Assembly (NCBI GenBank): GCA_002702655.1
Contig: PABB01000040.1
Span: 1-35,618, forward strand
Reading direction: 5' to 3'
Length of the DNA stretch: 35,618 nt
DNA from: Planctomycetaceae bacterium
GTDB taxonomy: Bacteria; Planctomycetota; Planctomycetia; Pirellulales; Lacipirellulaceae
Part shown: in pieces, positions 29,696 to 35,618 of the stretch
Numbering within the stretch: the stretch's first letter is position 1
Layout of the letters: each line of letters starts with the position of its first letter
Made by a program: the position numbers and the translations under genes
Notes under the pieces: model-generated
The model's database searches: none
What the model was told of the DNA's origin: nothing
Seen by the model: only the letters and a program-made list of their open reading frames with translations

Positions 29696-29890
29696 ACGCT
29701 CCACACTCCCGGCATCGACAGCCGTCCGGCACAACGTAGAATAGACGGCTGCCACACCCGCATTCGTAGAACGTCTCCGGCTGGAACTCGCATTTCCATA
29801 GGCCCATCATACGCCCGCATTCCGGGCATTCCAGCTCCCACGCCCCTACCGGAGCCGCTGCCTGCCACTCATGGTGGTCGCGCCCGTCAC
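29685..29890 (-). CDS. Zinc-ribbon ORF with no in-frame start codon
   Basis: The minus frame from 29900 to TAA 29685 reads like a real protein: DHHEWQAAAPVGAWELECPE, then CGRMMGLWKCEFQPETFYEC, CGSRLFYVVPDGCRCRECG. Eight or more Cys form CxxC-type pairs. It overlaps the holin-like start by 11 bases, the coupling seen elsewhere in this genome. Yet no ATG, GTG or TTG lies in frame before residue 30. A good ribosome site (AAGGAGG) precedes GTG 29890, which is one base out of frame. A frameshift, a rare start or a single-base assembly error could explain this. Confidence 0.45.
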
Positions 29891-30075
29891 TCCGCCTCCT
29901 TCACGACCAGATACTGCTCGGCCCACACCATGCCGTTGCACATATCGGTCGGATTGTTGAGCGCCTCCTCTCCGATCTTCCTGTCAGGCTCGCCGTTGCT
30001 GCCTTTGACCCACGTCTGGACCACCAGTTTGTGGGCGCCCAGGTCTGCGTTTTCGATCCGCACTAGCTTCGTCAT
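29887..30075 (-). CDS. Conserved small phage protein
   Basis: The 62-residue protein starts MTKLVRIENADLGAHKLVVQ at ATG 30075 (TGATG overlap). It continues TWVKGSNGEPDRKIGEEALN and ends EQYLVVKEAE. Short beta-rich proteins of this pattern recur near tail and lysis genes of other phages, with no known function. Confidence 0.65.
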   Translation of the reverse strand: MTKLVRIENADLGAHKLVVQTWVKGSNGEPDRKIGEEALNNPTDMCNGMVWAEQYLVVKEAE

Positions 30076-30980
30076 CACTCTGCTCCAAATGTCATTAAGT
30101 CTCTAACCTGCACATAGGCGTAGGTGCGCCCGATGCTCTCGATCCCGACGTACACCCCCACGATGGAGGCCTCGTCCCAACTCGCCGGCGGGCGCTGCCA
30201 CGAATAGGCGCGGATCAGCGGCCCCCAGTCGATCAGATAGGGCGCCCAGCCCGTCTTGGGCACTAGCGGTGCGTATGGGATATTCCCGGGGACGGTGTAC
30301 TCGACGATCTCTCCGCCGAAATAACTGCGGCGGTCGTAAGTGCCGTCGGTATCGCACACACCAGCCGGAAGCCCGTCGGGGTTGCCCTCATTGATCTGCC
30401 CACACCAGTCGAAATCGTGCTCATACAAGTTCAACTCAATCCAGTTGGTGCGGCCATTCCATCGCACCCCGGCACCTATCAGCACCCGCTGATGCGCCTC
30501 GACACGGGGTGGGATATAGGCGCCGGCCAGGTTGATTCTGACGGCTGTCAGCGAATCGATGGGCGCGTCTGCGCCAAGGGCGTCATTCAATCCGATGAAC
30601 AGCTTGTCGTACTGGTCGCCCTGCAACCTGTTGAGTGCGAACTGAAACTGATAGCGCCCGTTCCCGAGCGGAACGAATGCGTAATGATAATACGGGCTGT
30701 CCACCGGCAGGCTGTAGGTTGTGCCCGCGTAGGTCGGCGCATAGACTGGCTCATTCCCAACCCATGCGTTGTATTGCGGCCACACGCTGGGGTCGCCGTA
30801 TCTGGCTGTGGGATAGTCCCGCCAGTGCGCGTTTGTCGAGATGCCCGGGTGGCGGGAGTAAATCTCCAGCGCCTCCGCCCGCTCGGCCAGCAGCATGAAT
30901 GTGCCGATCAGGATGACCCCGCAGATAAGGGCTCGCAGGATCGCGACGACCATTTCTTTTACCGCTTCACGGTCTCCCAC
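30075..30980 (-). CDS. Secreted or membrane-anchored protein, unknown function
   Basis: The start is uncertain: GTG 30980 has GGAGG five bases upstream (301 residues), while ATG 30953 follows the previous stop but lacks a ribosome site. After a charged start comes a hydrophobic segment (VVAILRALICGVILIGTFML) and a likely signal peptidase site (AERAEA before LEIYS). The exported part, about 265 residues, is beta-rich and aromatic (HWRDYPTARYGDPSVWPQYN, SPYYHYAFVPLGNGRYQFQF), with two Cys that could pair. Not a recognised family. It lies next to the lysozyme-like gene. Confidence 0.65.
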   Translation of the reverse strand: MGDREAVKEMVVAILRALICGVILIGTFMLLAERAEALEIYSRHPGISTNAHWRDYPTARYGDPSVWPQYNAWVGNEPVYAPTYAGTTYSLPVDSPYYHYAFVPLGNGRYQFQFALNRLQGDQYDKLFIGLNDALGADAPIDSLTAVRINLAGAYIPPRVEAHQRVLIGAGVRWNGRTNWIELNLYEHDFDWCGQINEGNPDGLPAGVCDTDGTYDRRSYFGGEIVEYTVPGNIPYAPLVPKTGWAPYLIDWGPLIRAYSWQRPPASWDEASIVGVYVGIESIGRTYAYVQVRDLMTFGAE

Positions 30981-31468
30981 GCTATCCTCCAGTTTGTTTG
31001 CCATGCGCCCGGGCGCGGTTTGCCAGGCCTCCACCCGAAGATGTATTGATTCCAGCCGCGCTCCCTCTCGCTCTCGTCAGGGAGGGATTCAGGGACAGTG
31101 TATAACAGAGCGCGCGCCAATACGGTTGCGAGGATATCATTGTCTCGTACCGACTCATGGATCAGCCCGGGCGCGTCGACTGGGTAATCCAGCGCAGATA
31201 ATGCGGGAATGAGCAACGGTCGTGCAATGCTGTGCTGGAGCATCAGTCGTATGGACACGACCTCAAATTGGTAGTAGCCGTGGGCTGGCGGATCCAGCGA
31301 ATGCCACCACTCAGCAGCGCCGCCTACCAACTGTGCGCGATGCACCAGCCTGGACTCCTGAAGCGCGATGGCAATGAGCATGGCTCGCGCCTCTACCGTG
31401 TCGAGTTTCGGGGGGAGCAGGGAGAATGCTGCGGGGAAAATGAGGTCTCGCAGGGTTTCTGGGGTCAT
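30959..31468 (-). CDS. Lysozyme-superfamily protein, probable endolysin
   Basis: The 169-residue protein starts MTPETLRDLIFPAAFSLLPP. A helix with AMLIAIALQESRLVHR (about 29-44) places Glu38 where the catalytic Glu of soluble lytic transglycosylases sits. PAHGYYQFE (about 60-68) resembles the glycine-aromatic-Gln motif after it. The end WNQYIFGWRPGKPRPGAW is typical of this phage family. No signal peptide is seen, so export would depend on a holin. A virion-associated peptidoglycan role is the alternative. Confidence 0.7.
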   Translation of the reverse strand: MTPETLRDLIFPAAFSLLPPKLDTVEARAMLIAIALQESRLVHRAQLVGGAAEWWHSLDPPAHGYYQFEVVSIRLMLQHSIARPLLIPALSALDYPVDAPGLIHESVRDNDILATVLARALLYTVPESLPDESERERGWNQYIFGWRPGKPRPGAWQTNWRIAWETVKR

Positions 31469-31471
31469 ATC

Positions 31472-31777
31472 TCACACCCGATAAACAATCCAAAGATCGC
31501 CACGGCCATTGGGATAAAACACTACCTTCCCGCCGTCCGTAACCTTCCAATGCGCCCGATACTGGCCGGGCGTCAAATCCGCAGGGTCTGGCGTATAGCG
31601 CACGATCCCGGTCGCTGCATCGACCACCGTAACATCTCCGGACGTGTCAACTACAGTGCTGCCTGTGGTCAACACCAGCTCTACGGTCGCGCCTGTGAGG
31701 TCTACCGCTACGCCATCTGCGGTCAACGTGAAATCGAGGTCGCCCGTCCAGCCCTCTGTAATCTCTATGGTTGCCAT
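31472..31777 (-). CDS. Small Ig-like tail/baseplate protein
   Basis: The 101-residue all-beta protein starts MATIEITEGWTGDLDFTLTA and contains AVDLTGATVELVLTTGSTVV and a C-terminal PNGRGDLWIVYRV. This resembles the N-terminal Ig-like domain of BppU-type baseplate proteins and short stand-alone versions found next to fibre genes. ATG 31777 overlaps the stop of the repeat fibre gene (TGATG). A structural accessory of the fibre is likely. Confidence 0.65.
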   Translation of the reverse strand: MATIEITEGWTGDLDFTLTADGVAVDLTGATVELVLTTGSTVVDTSGDVTVVDAATGIVRYTPDPADLTPGQYRAHWKVTDGGKVVFYPNGRGDLWIVYRV

Positions 31778-33639
31778 CAGGCCACCTCTGCTAGTCTGGT
31801 TGGGTGATTGGTAATCCGTGCCTCATGGACAGGTTGCAAGCTGATTACAGTCCTCACTGCGCTGGATTGCGATATCAGCATAGCCCTGCGCTCTGCGGTT
31901 GCCGGGACCGCTGCGCACTGGACCTGAGTATAAAGCACGTCGCGAATCTTGGGCGGGTGCTCCTGTGATACCTCCTGAGTATCGACTACAGCGGATTCCG
32001 TGAGCGATGGCGACAAGCTATCTGAACTATCGACAATCGCCAGAACAACCGCGCTTTCGGTTAGGCTCGGTGTTACGGTATCCGAGCTATCCGTGGTGCT
32101 GAACAAACCGGCGGATTCTGTGATCGACGGCGCGATCGATTCAGAAGCATTTGCGGATACGGTGATTTCCGCAGATTCTGCGATTGATGGCGCCAGCGTT
32201 TCTGCTGCTTGCGCAACTGCGGTGACTTGAGCAGAATCCGATACGCTCGGGGTAACCGTTTCACTTGCTGTGGCAGACCCTAGCACCGAGGCAGACTCGG
32301 AAAGCGACGGGCTTAGCGTTTCCGGCCGATCCACGACAGCCAGAATCTCAGATGACTCGGCAACAGATGGTGTCGCGGTGTCCGAAGAATCCACTGACAC
32401 CGTAATTTCAGCGCTTTCGCTAATCGCAGGAGTCAGCGTGTCGCTTGCTGATGACGCCGCCAGAACATCGGATTGCTCAGCAAGGTTCGGCGTCAGACCT
32501 TCTGACGTATCCGCTACCCCGAGCAGTTCAGCGGATTCCGTAATGCTTGGAGCTATCGTGTCAGATGCTTGCGCTGATACGATAATCTCGGCTGACTCAG
32601 TCACCGATGGCGTAATTGTGTCGGCAGCCGCCGCCAGCGCAGATACCTGGGCGGCCTCCGAAATCGCCGGCGTTATCGTTTCAGAAGCATCAGCGTCGCC
32701 GAATATCTGCGCGGATTCTCCTAGCGCTGGCGTCAGGTTCTCGACAGTATCCAGTAGTGCGATGACCTGCGACGATTCAGCAACAGACAGCGTTGCTGTG
32801 TCGGACCCCGTAACGGTTACCGTGATTTGAGTGGTCTCTGTGACGTCAGGGGTTAGGCTGTCAGACGTATCCGCAATGCCCTTCAGCTCAGCGATTTCTG
32901 TGACGGACGGGGCGAGACTTTCGCTGGTATCTGCAATGCCGAGAAGATCGGCGGATTCTGCGATCGATGGAGTAATGGCATCCGCAACATCAGCGGATAC
33001 AGTGATCTCTGCCGATTCGACAACTGATGGCGTCAGACTTTCAGCAGTCTCAACAACAACGGTGAGTTCAGCAACATCGGCAACCGATGGCGTAAGCGCA
33101 TCGGCACCATCTGCAATGCCCAACAATTCCGCTGATTCTGTGAGCGATGGCGTTAGTGTTTCAGCGCCGGAAACCGGAACAGTTACGATTGACGACTGGT
33201 AATTGATCGTCATCCATAAGCGATCCATTACCCACCTAGCTGACCCTGAGCCAACCGCTGTTGCTCGCAGCCTATATCCGTTCACCACGCTCAGAGAGTC
33301 CGAGCGTGTAAAAACCGCGCTGGAATAGGAAAGCTCCCCAGAAACAGGTTGCAAGATCGGTGTAGTAAACGACTCCAACAGAGTATTCGAGCTATCGAGC
33401 AGCTCAACCAATATCCTATGGCTCTCCGGATCGCCTAATACAACGCCGCCCTCAACATGGAGCTGCACAGAGTCCAGAGTGTCGAAATCTCCGGGAGCAT
33501 CTTCAACCTCGACGAGAATTTCAGAGCCTGATGTACTTTCTAGTGCCCTCAAATTATCGCTTGTCGCCAAAGTGTCGACCGTGCCGCCAGCCCACTCGCT
33601 GAGGATTACCCCAGATGGATTCAGCTCGGCGGATGCCAT
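31777..33639 (-). CDS. Repeat-containing tail fibre / appendage protein
   Basis: The 620-residue protein has an N-terminal beta-sandwich-like domain (1-155), with LDSVQLHVEGGVVLGDPESH and WVMDRLWMTINY. Twenty tandem 20-residue repeats (156-555) follow, consensus ADTSDTLTPSVTESAEITVS, then a 65-residue basic tail (556-620) with QVQCAAVPATAERR. Such short Thr/Ser/Glu-rich repeats usually form extended beta-solenoid or fibrous shafts. Position among tail genes points to a virion fibre, with the N-terminal or C-terminal domain contacting the host. The gene family itself is not recognised. Confidence 0.75.
   Translation of the reverse strand: MASAELNPSGVILSEWAGGTVDTLATSDNLRALESTSGSEILVEVEDAPGDFDTLDSVQLHVEGGVVLGDPESHRILVELLDSSNTLLESFTTPILQPVSGELSYSSAVFTRSDSLSVVNGYRLRATAVGSGSARWVMDRLWMTINYQSSIVTVPVSGAETLTPSLTESAELLGIADGADALTPSVADVAELTVVVETAESLTPSVVESAEITVSADVADAITPSIAESADLLGIADTSESLAPSVTEIAELKGIADTSDSLTPDVTETTQITVTVTGSDTATLSVAESSQVIALLDTVENLTPALGESAQIFGDADASETITPAISEAAQVSALAAAADTITPSVTESAEIIVSAQASDTIAPSITESAELLGVADTSEGLTPNLAEQSDVLAASSASDTLTPAISESAEITVSVDSSDTATPSVAESSEILAVVDRPETLSPSLSESASVLGSATASETVTPSVSDSAQVTAVAQAAETLAPSIAESAEITVSANASESIAPSITESAGLFSTTDSSDTVTPSLTESAVVLAIVDSSDSLSPSLTESAVVDTQEVSQEHPPKIRDVLYTQVQCAAVPATAERRAMLISQSSAVRTVISLQPVHEARITNHPTRLAEVA
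31975..33174 (-). repeat. Twenty 60-bp tandem repeats in the fibre gene
   Basis: Exactly 1,200 bp encode twenty units of exactly 20 residues, with no insertions or deletions. Conserved positions are the Asp/Glu-x-hydrophobic-Thr-Pro-Ser core and Glu-Ser-Ala-Glu. Units differ substantially at DNA level, unlike the pentapeptide array, so this is an older array kept in register by protein structure. Long open frames on the opposite strand are by-products. Confidence 0.92.
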
Positions 33640-33649
33640 TTATGCTGCC

Positions 33650-34030
33650 TTATCCAGCGTTGATCGTGATAGTGGTCGTCAGTTGCCAGCTCTGCGCGGA
33701 CGTTTTCGTGCCGAGAGATTCGACTTTGCGGCTCATCATTGTCCCGCCGCTGGAAGCATTGAAGACGCCCCACTCTTCCCACGCGAAGTTGGCCTCTAAG
33801 GTACCGAATAGCGACCGGAACGTCAGAACATTGGTCGAGCGCTGCGGATACGTTGCTTCCATGGCCTTGCGCAGCTTGTTGGTCGCTGCCTGCAAGTCGG
33901 TTTGCGTGGCGGCAAACGCCGTGACGCTGTCGCCGACACCCAGATGCGCATTGGCGTTGTTGAATGCGGTGACCGCCTCGCCGATGCTTTGCTGCGCGAT
34001 GAAATTACGGTATGCGTTGGTCATGCCCAT
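33650..34030 (-). CDS. Conserved phage structural protein
   Basis: The 126-residue protein starts MGMTNAYRNFIAQQSIGEAV at ATG 34030 (AGGAG seven bases upstream). It contains NANAHLGVGDSVTAFAATQT, NVLTFRSLFGTLEANFAWEE and SLGTKTSAQSWQLTTTI. The ANFAWEEWGVFNASSGGTMM segment recurs in many phage tail regions, where it resembles the collar-fibre type fold. A virion role is likely. The precise function is unknown to me. Confidence 0.7.
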   Translation of the reverse strand: MGMTNAYRNFIAQQSIGEAVTAFNNANAHLGVGDSVTAFAATQTDLQAATNKLRKAMEATYPQRSTNVLTFRSLFGTLEANFAWEEWGVFNASSGGTMMSRKVESLGTKTSAQSWQLTTTITINAG

Positions 34031-34031
34031 G

Positions 34032-34184
34032 TCATTGCTCCTGTTGTGCTAGAAATTCATCCAGCGTCATGGTTTCGATGGTCTCAACCACCTCAACTGG
34101 TTCATCGCCGGGCTTTTTGTCCCCGTCGAACTTCTCCAGCGTGGTCTTGATGGTAACGGTTGGTTTTGCTTCATCAGTTTTCAT
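34032..34184 (-). CDS. 50-residue acidic protein
   Basis: ATG 34184 has GGAGG seven bases upstream and overlaps the previous gene by 11 bases. The product MKTDEAKPTVTIKTTLEKFD, then GDKKPGDEPVEVVETIETMT and LDEFLAQQEQ, is acidic with one strand region and a C-terminal helix. It ends one base before the ATG of the next structural gene, suggesting that they work together. No family is recognised. Confidence 0.65.
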   Translation of the reverse strand: MKTDEAKPTVTIKTTLEKFDGDKKPGDEPVEVVETIETMTLDEFLAQQEQ

Positions 34185-34365
34185 TGCTGTTCCTCCGCGC
34201 TATGGATTCCCATGCATCGCGCAGCAGTTCATAAGTACCGTCCAGCCCATGCGGTGCTGGCTTTGAGTAGTGCGCCACACGCTCCAGCGCGACGCCGTGA
34301 ATTTGCTTCGGTGTGAGCCCGACATACAGCTTGTCGTAGACGTGCGGAATTTTCTCTACATTCAC
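34174..34365 (-). CDS. Small protein of unknown function
   Basis: The likely start is GTG 34365 (GTGA overlap, GGGG about eight bases upstream), for 63 residues starting MNVEKIPHVYDKLYVGLTPK. It continues QIHGVALERVAHYSKPAPHG and ends in a charged helix (RDAWESIARRNSNEN). Sequence upstream to 34494 shadows the membrane protein gene. Not recognised. Confidence 0.6.
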   Translation of the reverse strand: MNVEKIPHVYDKLYVGLTPKQIHGVALERVAHYSKPAPHGLDGTYELLRDAWESIARRNSNEN

Positions 34366-34544
34366 TTCCCGATCCCCATCAAGAGAGCCACCACAATTGT
34401 AACCAATTGCCCCATGATTGCAGCGGCAGATACGAACAGAATTCGCTCGATCCTCGATAGCCTGCAATTGATCTGCCCGTACCTGTGGGTACACAGCTCT
34501 TCATGGCCCCTGATGCGCTCTTCCAGGATTTTGGGATCAACCAT
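34362..34544 (-). CDS. Small membrane protein, XhlA/holin-like
   Basis: The start is ATG 34544 (TAATG overlap with the previous stop, GGAGG seven bases upstream), for 60 residues. An N-terminal helix (MVDPKILEERIRGHEELCTH) is followed by RLSRIERILFVSAAAIMGQL and VTIVVALLMGIGK, a single C-terminal membrane span. This cytosolic-helix then span arrangement resembles XhlA-like membrane-associated lysis proteins, though it is 4 kb from the other lysis genes. Confidence 0.6.
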   Translation of the reverse strand: MVDPKILEERIRGHEELCTHRYGQINCRLSRIERILFVSAAAIMGQLVTIVVALLMGIGK

Positions 34545-35098
34545 TACCTCGCCTCCAATATGTACAACTCGCCCGCCCACTCGAACTTCGTCCCCGGTGT
34601 TGGTAAATGGTTGCAGATCGGCGGGGCCAATCGCACCCTGGGTGTCGGCGTCTGGAGCGCAGCAACATGCCTCACCCCGAGACGGATCGGTCCATCGCCC
34701 GAGTATTCAGCCGATGTCACCTGGCCCTGCAATAGCAAAATGGGGTCGCCGACCTCATCCCCGAAAAACCCATAGTCATCTTCCGCGTACCCCTCCTCCA
34801 CAAGCTGAGCATGTTCCCGGAAGGGCAGCAGCCAGATCGCACAGGCCGCACCACGCCACGATGCGGACATCAGCACCGCCGTATGCGCAGCACTGGGATT
34901 GAGGGCCAAGTCGGCTGTGCGCCAGTCCTGAGCGCCCCTCACACCGATCTCGCCGCCAGTGTAATTAATGCCACTCACCACATGGTCGGCGCGGGTGCTC
35001 CAGCGCTGGGTACCGCTCCAGTCCAGATCCACAAGGTATGTCGGCGTCGTGGTGGACTGCGCGAGGATCGTTTGCTGGATTGGGGATAGCGTGAGCAT
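34544..35098 (-). CDS. Tail protein, possibly gpL/BR0599-like
   Basis: The 184-residue protein starts MLTLSPIQQTILAQSTTTPT at ATG 35098, overlapping the upstream stop (TGATG). It has WRTADLALNPSAAHTAVLMS, a central LLLQGQVTSAEYSGDGPIRL and a C-terminal CNHLPTPGTKFEWAGELYIL. The order (short beta hairpin, CNHLP, WAGELYILE) recalls tail-tip accessory proteins, but the family name is a guess. A virion role is supported by its neighbours. Confidence 0.55.
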   Translation of the reverse strand: MLTLSPIQQTILAQSTTTPTYLVDLDWSGTQRWSTRADHVVSGINYTGGEIGVRGAQDWRTADLALNPSAAHTAVLMSASWRGAACAIWLLPFREHAQLVEEGYAEDDYGFFGDEVGDPILLLQGQVTSAEYSGDGPIRLGVRHVAALQTPTPRVRLAPPICNHLPTPGTKFEWAGELYILEAR

Positions 35099-35618
35099 CA
35101 GATCATCATCCGTATTCTGTTTCCGGACTGCCCGAAAGTCAGCGTTTCCGCGAACTCAATGAAGCTCGCGTGGTTGGAGACAGTTGCGTTCTCGGTGGTG
35201 TTTTCCGTCGTACCGTCATAGTAAAACGTCGCGGTGTATGCGCCGGCAATAGCCTGCACGCTCCGCGCCCATACCTCGCAGACAATCACATCTCCGGCAA
35301 GAGCACTAATGCCTGTCGAGGTGATCCCCGTGATGTGTGTCACGGTTTCGCTGGTTCCGCCTTCGGTGCCGCCAAGGTCAACAGCATCCAGCAGCGTGCC
35401 AACCTTGGTGCCTGTGCTCGGGCGCCAGACGTAGATATTCAGCGAATCCACCCAAAAATTCGCGCCCGGAGAGCTTTCTGCGTCGGCGACGTTAAGCGTC
35501 ATGTTTCCGCCGCCGACTGTCTGCGCCGTGTCCAGCGGTGGCGAAATAAACATCCCAAGCAGGCCATCTTGCGCGGGGAACTGATTAAGCATGGTGCCAG
35601 CGCGACTCGCCTGTGCCA
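35098..35618 (-). CDS. Tail appendage protein, C-terminal part (starts at 238)
   Basis: This is the remainder of the 219-residue gene that begins at 238 and crosses the contig join. Bases 35520-35618 duplicate 1-99. The C-terminal part reads FISPPLDTAQTVGGGNMTLN, DSLNIYVWRPSTGTKVGTLL and VSNHASFIEFAETLTFGQSG, all beta-rich and jelly-roll-like. It ends RMMI with TGATG coupling to the next gene. Likely virion-associated; family not recognised. Confidence 0.85.
   Translation of the reverse strand, partial: AQASRAGTMLNQFPAQDGLLGMFISPPLDTAQTVGGGNMTLNVADAESSPGANFWVDSLNIYVWRPSTGTKVGTLLDAVDLGGTEGGTSETVTHITGITSTGISALAGDVIVCEVWARSVQAIAGAYTATFYYDGTTENTTENATVSNHASFIEFAETLTFGQSGNRIRMMI
35520..35618. repeat. 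Terminal redundancy of the circular contig, right copy
   Basis: This copy is identical to 1-99. Removing one copy gives a circle of 35,519 bp in which gene order and frames continue without a break. Confidence 0.95.

Noticed and set aside
32000-33202. Series of long Ser-rich plus-strand ORFs
   Set aside because: They are antisense to the 60-bp fibre repeats. The regular repeat keeps these frames open by chance.
1-35618. tRNA genes, insertion sequences, integrase and repressor genes
   Set aside because: I looked for cloverleaf arms, transposase motifs, tyrosine or serine recombinase motifs and CI-like regulators and saw none. A tRNAscan and profile search would settle this.

Overview
The window is a complete circular tailed-phage genome. 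The first 99 bases recur exactly as the last 99 (1-99 = 35520-35618), which gives a unit circle of 35,519 bp, and one gene runs across the join. The virion genes are those of a siphovirus-type phage with a P22-type coat protein: TerS, TerL, a DUF4055 portal, an SPP1 gp7/Mu F-type head protein, scaffold, coat, four neck or connector proteins, tail tube, a lambda-type gpG/gpGT chaperone pair, tape measure and tail tip. GC-rich composition, Shine-Dalgarno starts, frequent GTG/TTG starts, and two-component spanins (i-spanin plus outer-membrane lipoprotein) point to a Gram-negative, probably gammaproteobacterial, host. I see no integrase, CI-like repressor or partition gene, so nothing supports a lysogenic lifestyle.

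Layout. One almost gapless minus-strand block starts at 20923 and runs down through 1, across the join and on to 27986. In transcription order it encodes lambda O- and P-like replication proteins, a DUF1367 protein, a Ref-like nuclease, packaging, head, neck, tail, several appendage or fibre genes (one with twenty 60-bp repeats) and a lysis region (lysozyme-fold protein, holin candidates, spanins). A divergent control region (20924-21202) separates this block from a plus-strand early block (21203-27915): a Cys-rich protein, a 30-aa membrane peptide, a Rad52-type annealing protein, a pentapeptide-repeat protein, a YqaJ exonuclease, SSB, a RuvC-like resolvase, a Lar-like protein and many small ORFs. 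The two blocks converge at 27915-27986, where a promoter and an intrinsic terminator could define a small RNA of about 58 nt.

Most unusual region. Inside the early block a glycine-zipper lipoprotein-like gene is broken at 23973 and its missing C-terminal half reappears at 25034. The roughly 1.05 kb between looks like integron gene cassettes: two well-formed attC-like sites (24287-24344 and 24564-24662), a degenerate one at the left edge and a truncated one at the right. Each cassette's leading core matches the complement of its own trailing core (exactly for two cassettes, with one G-T wobble for the third), and both good sites carry unpaired bases in the stem. No integron integrase is present, so this resembles a CALIN (attC cluster without integrase) carried by a phage.

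Other points. Three dyad repeats inside the O-like gene, spaced 23 and 22 bp and so read in different frames, look like origin iterons. The exact lambda slippery heptamer GGGAAAG joins the two tail-chaperone frames. All functional calls come from reading the sequence and remembered family features; no database search was run.
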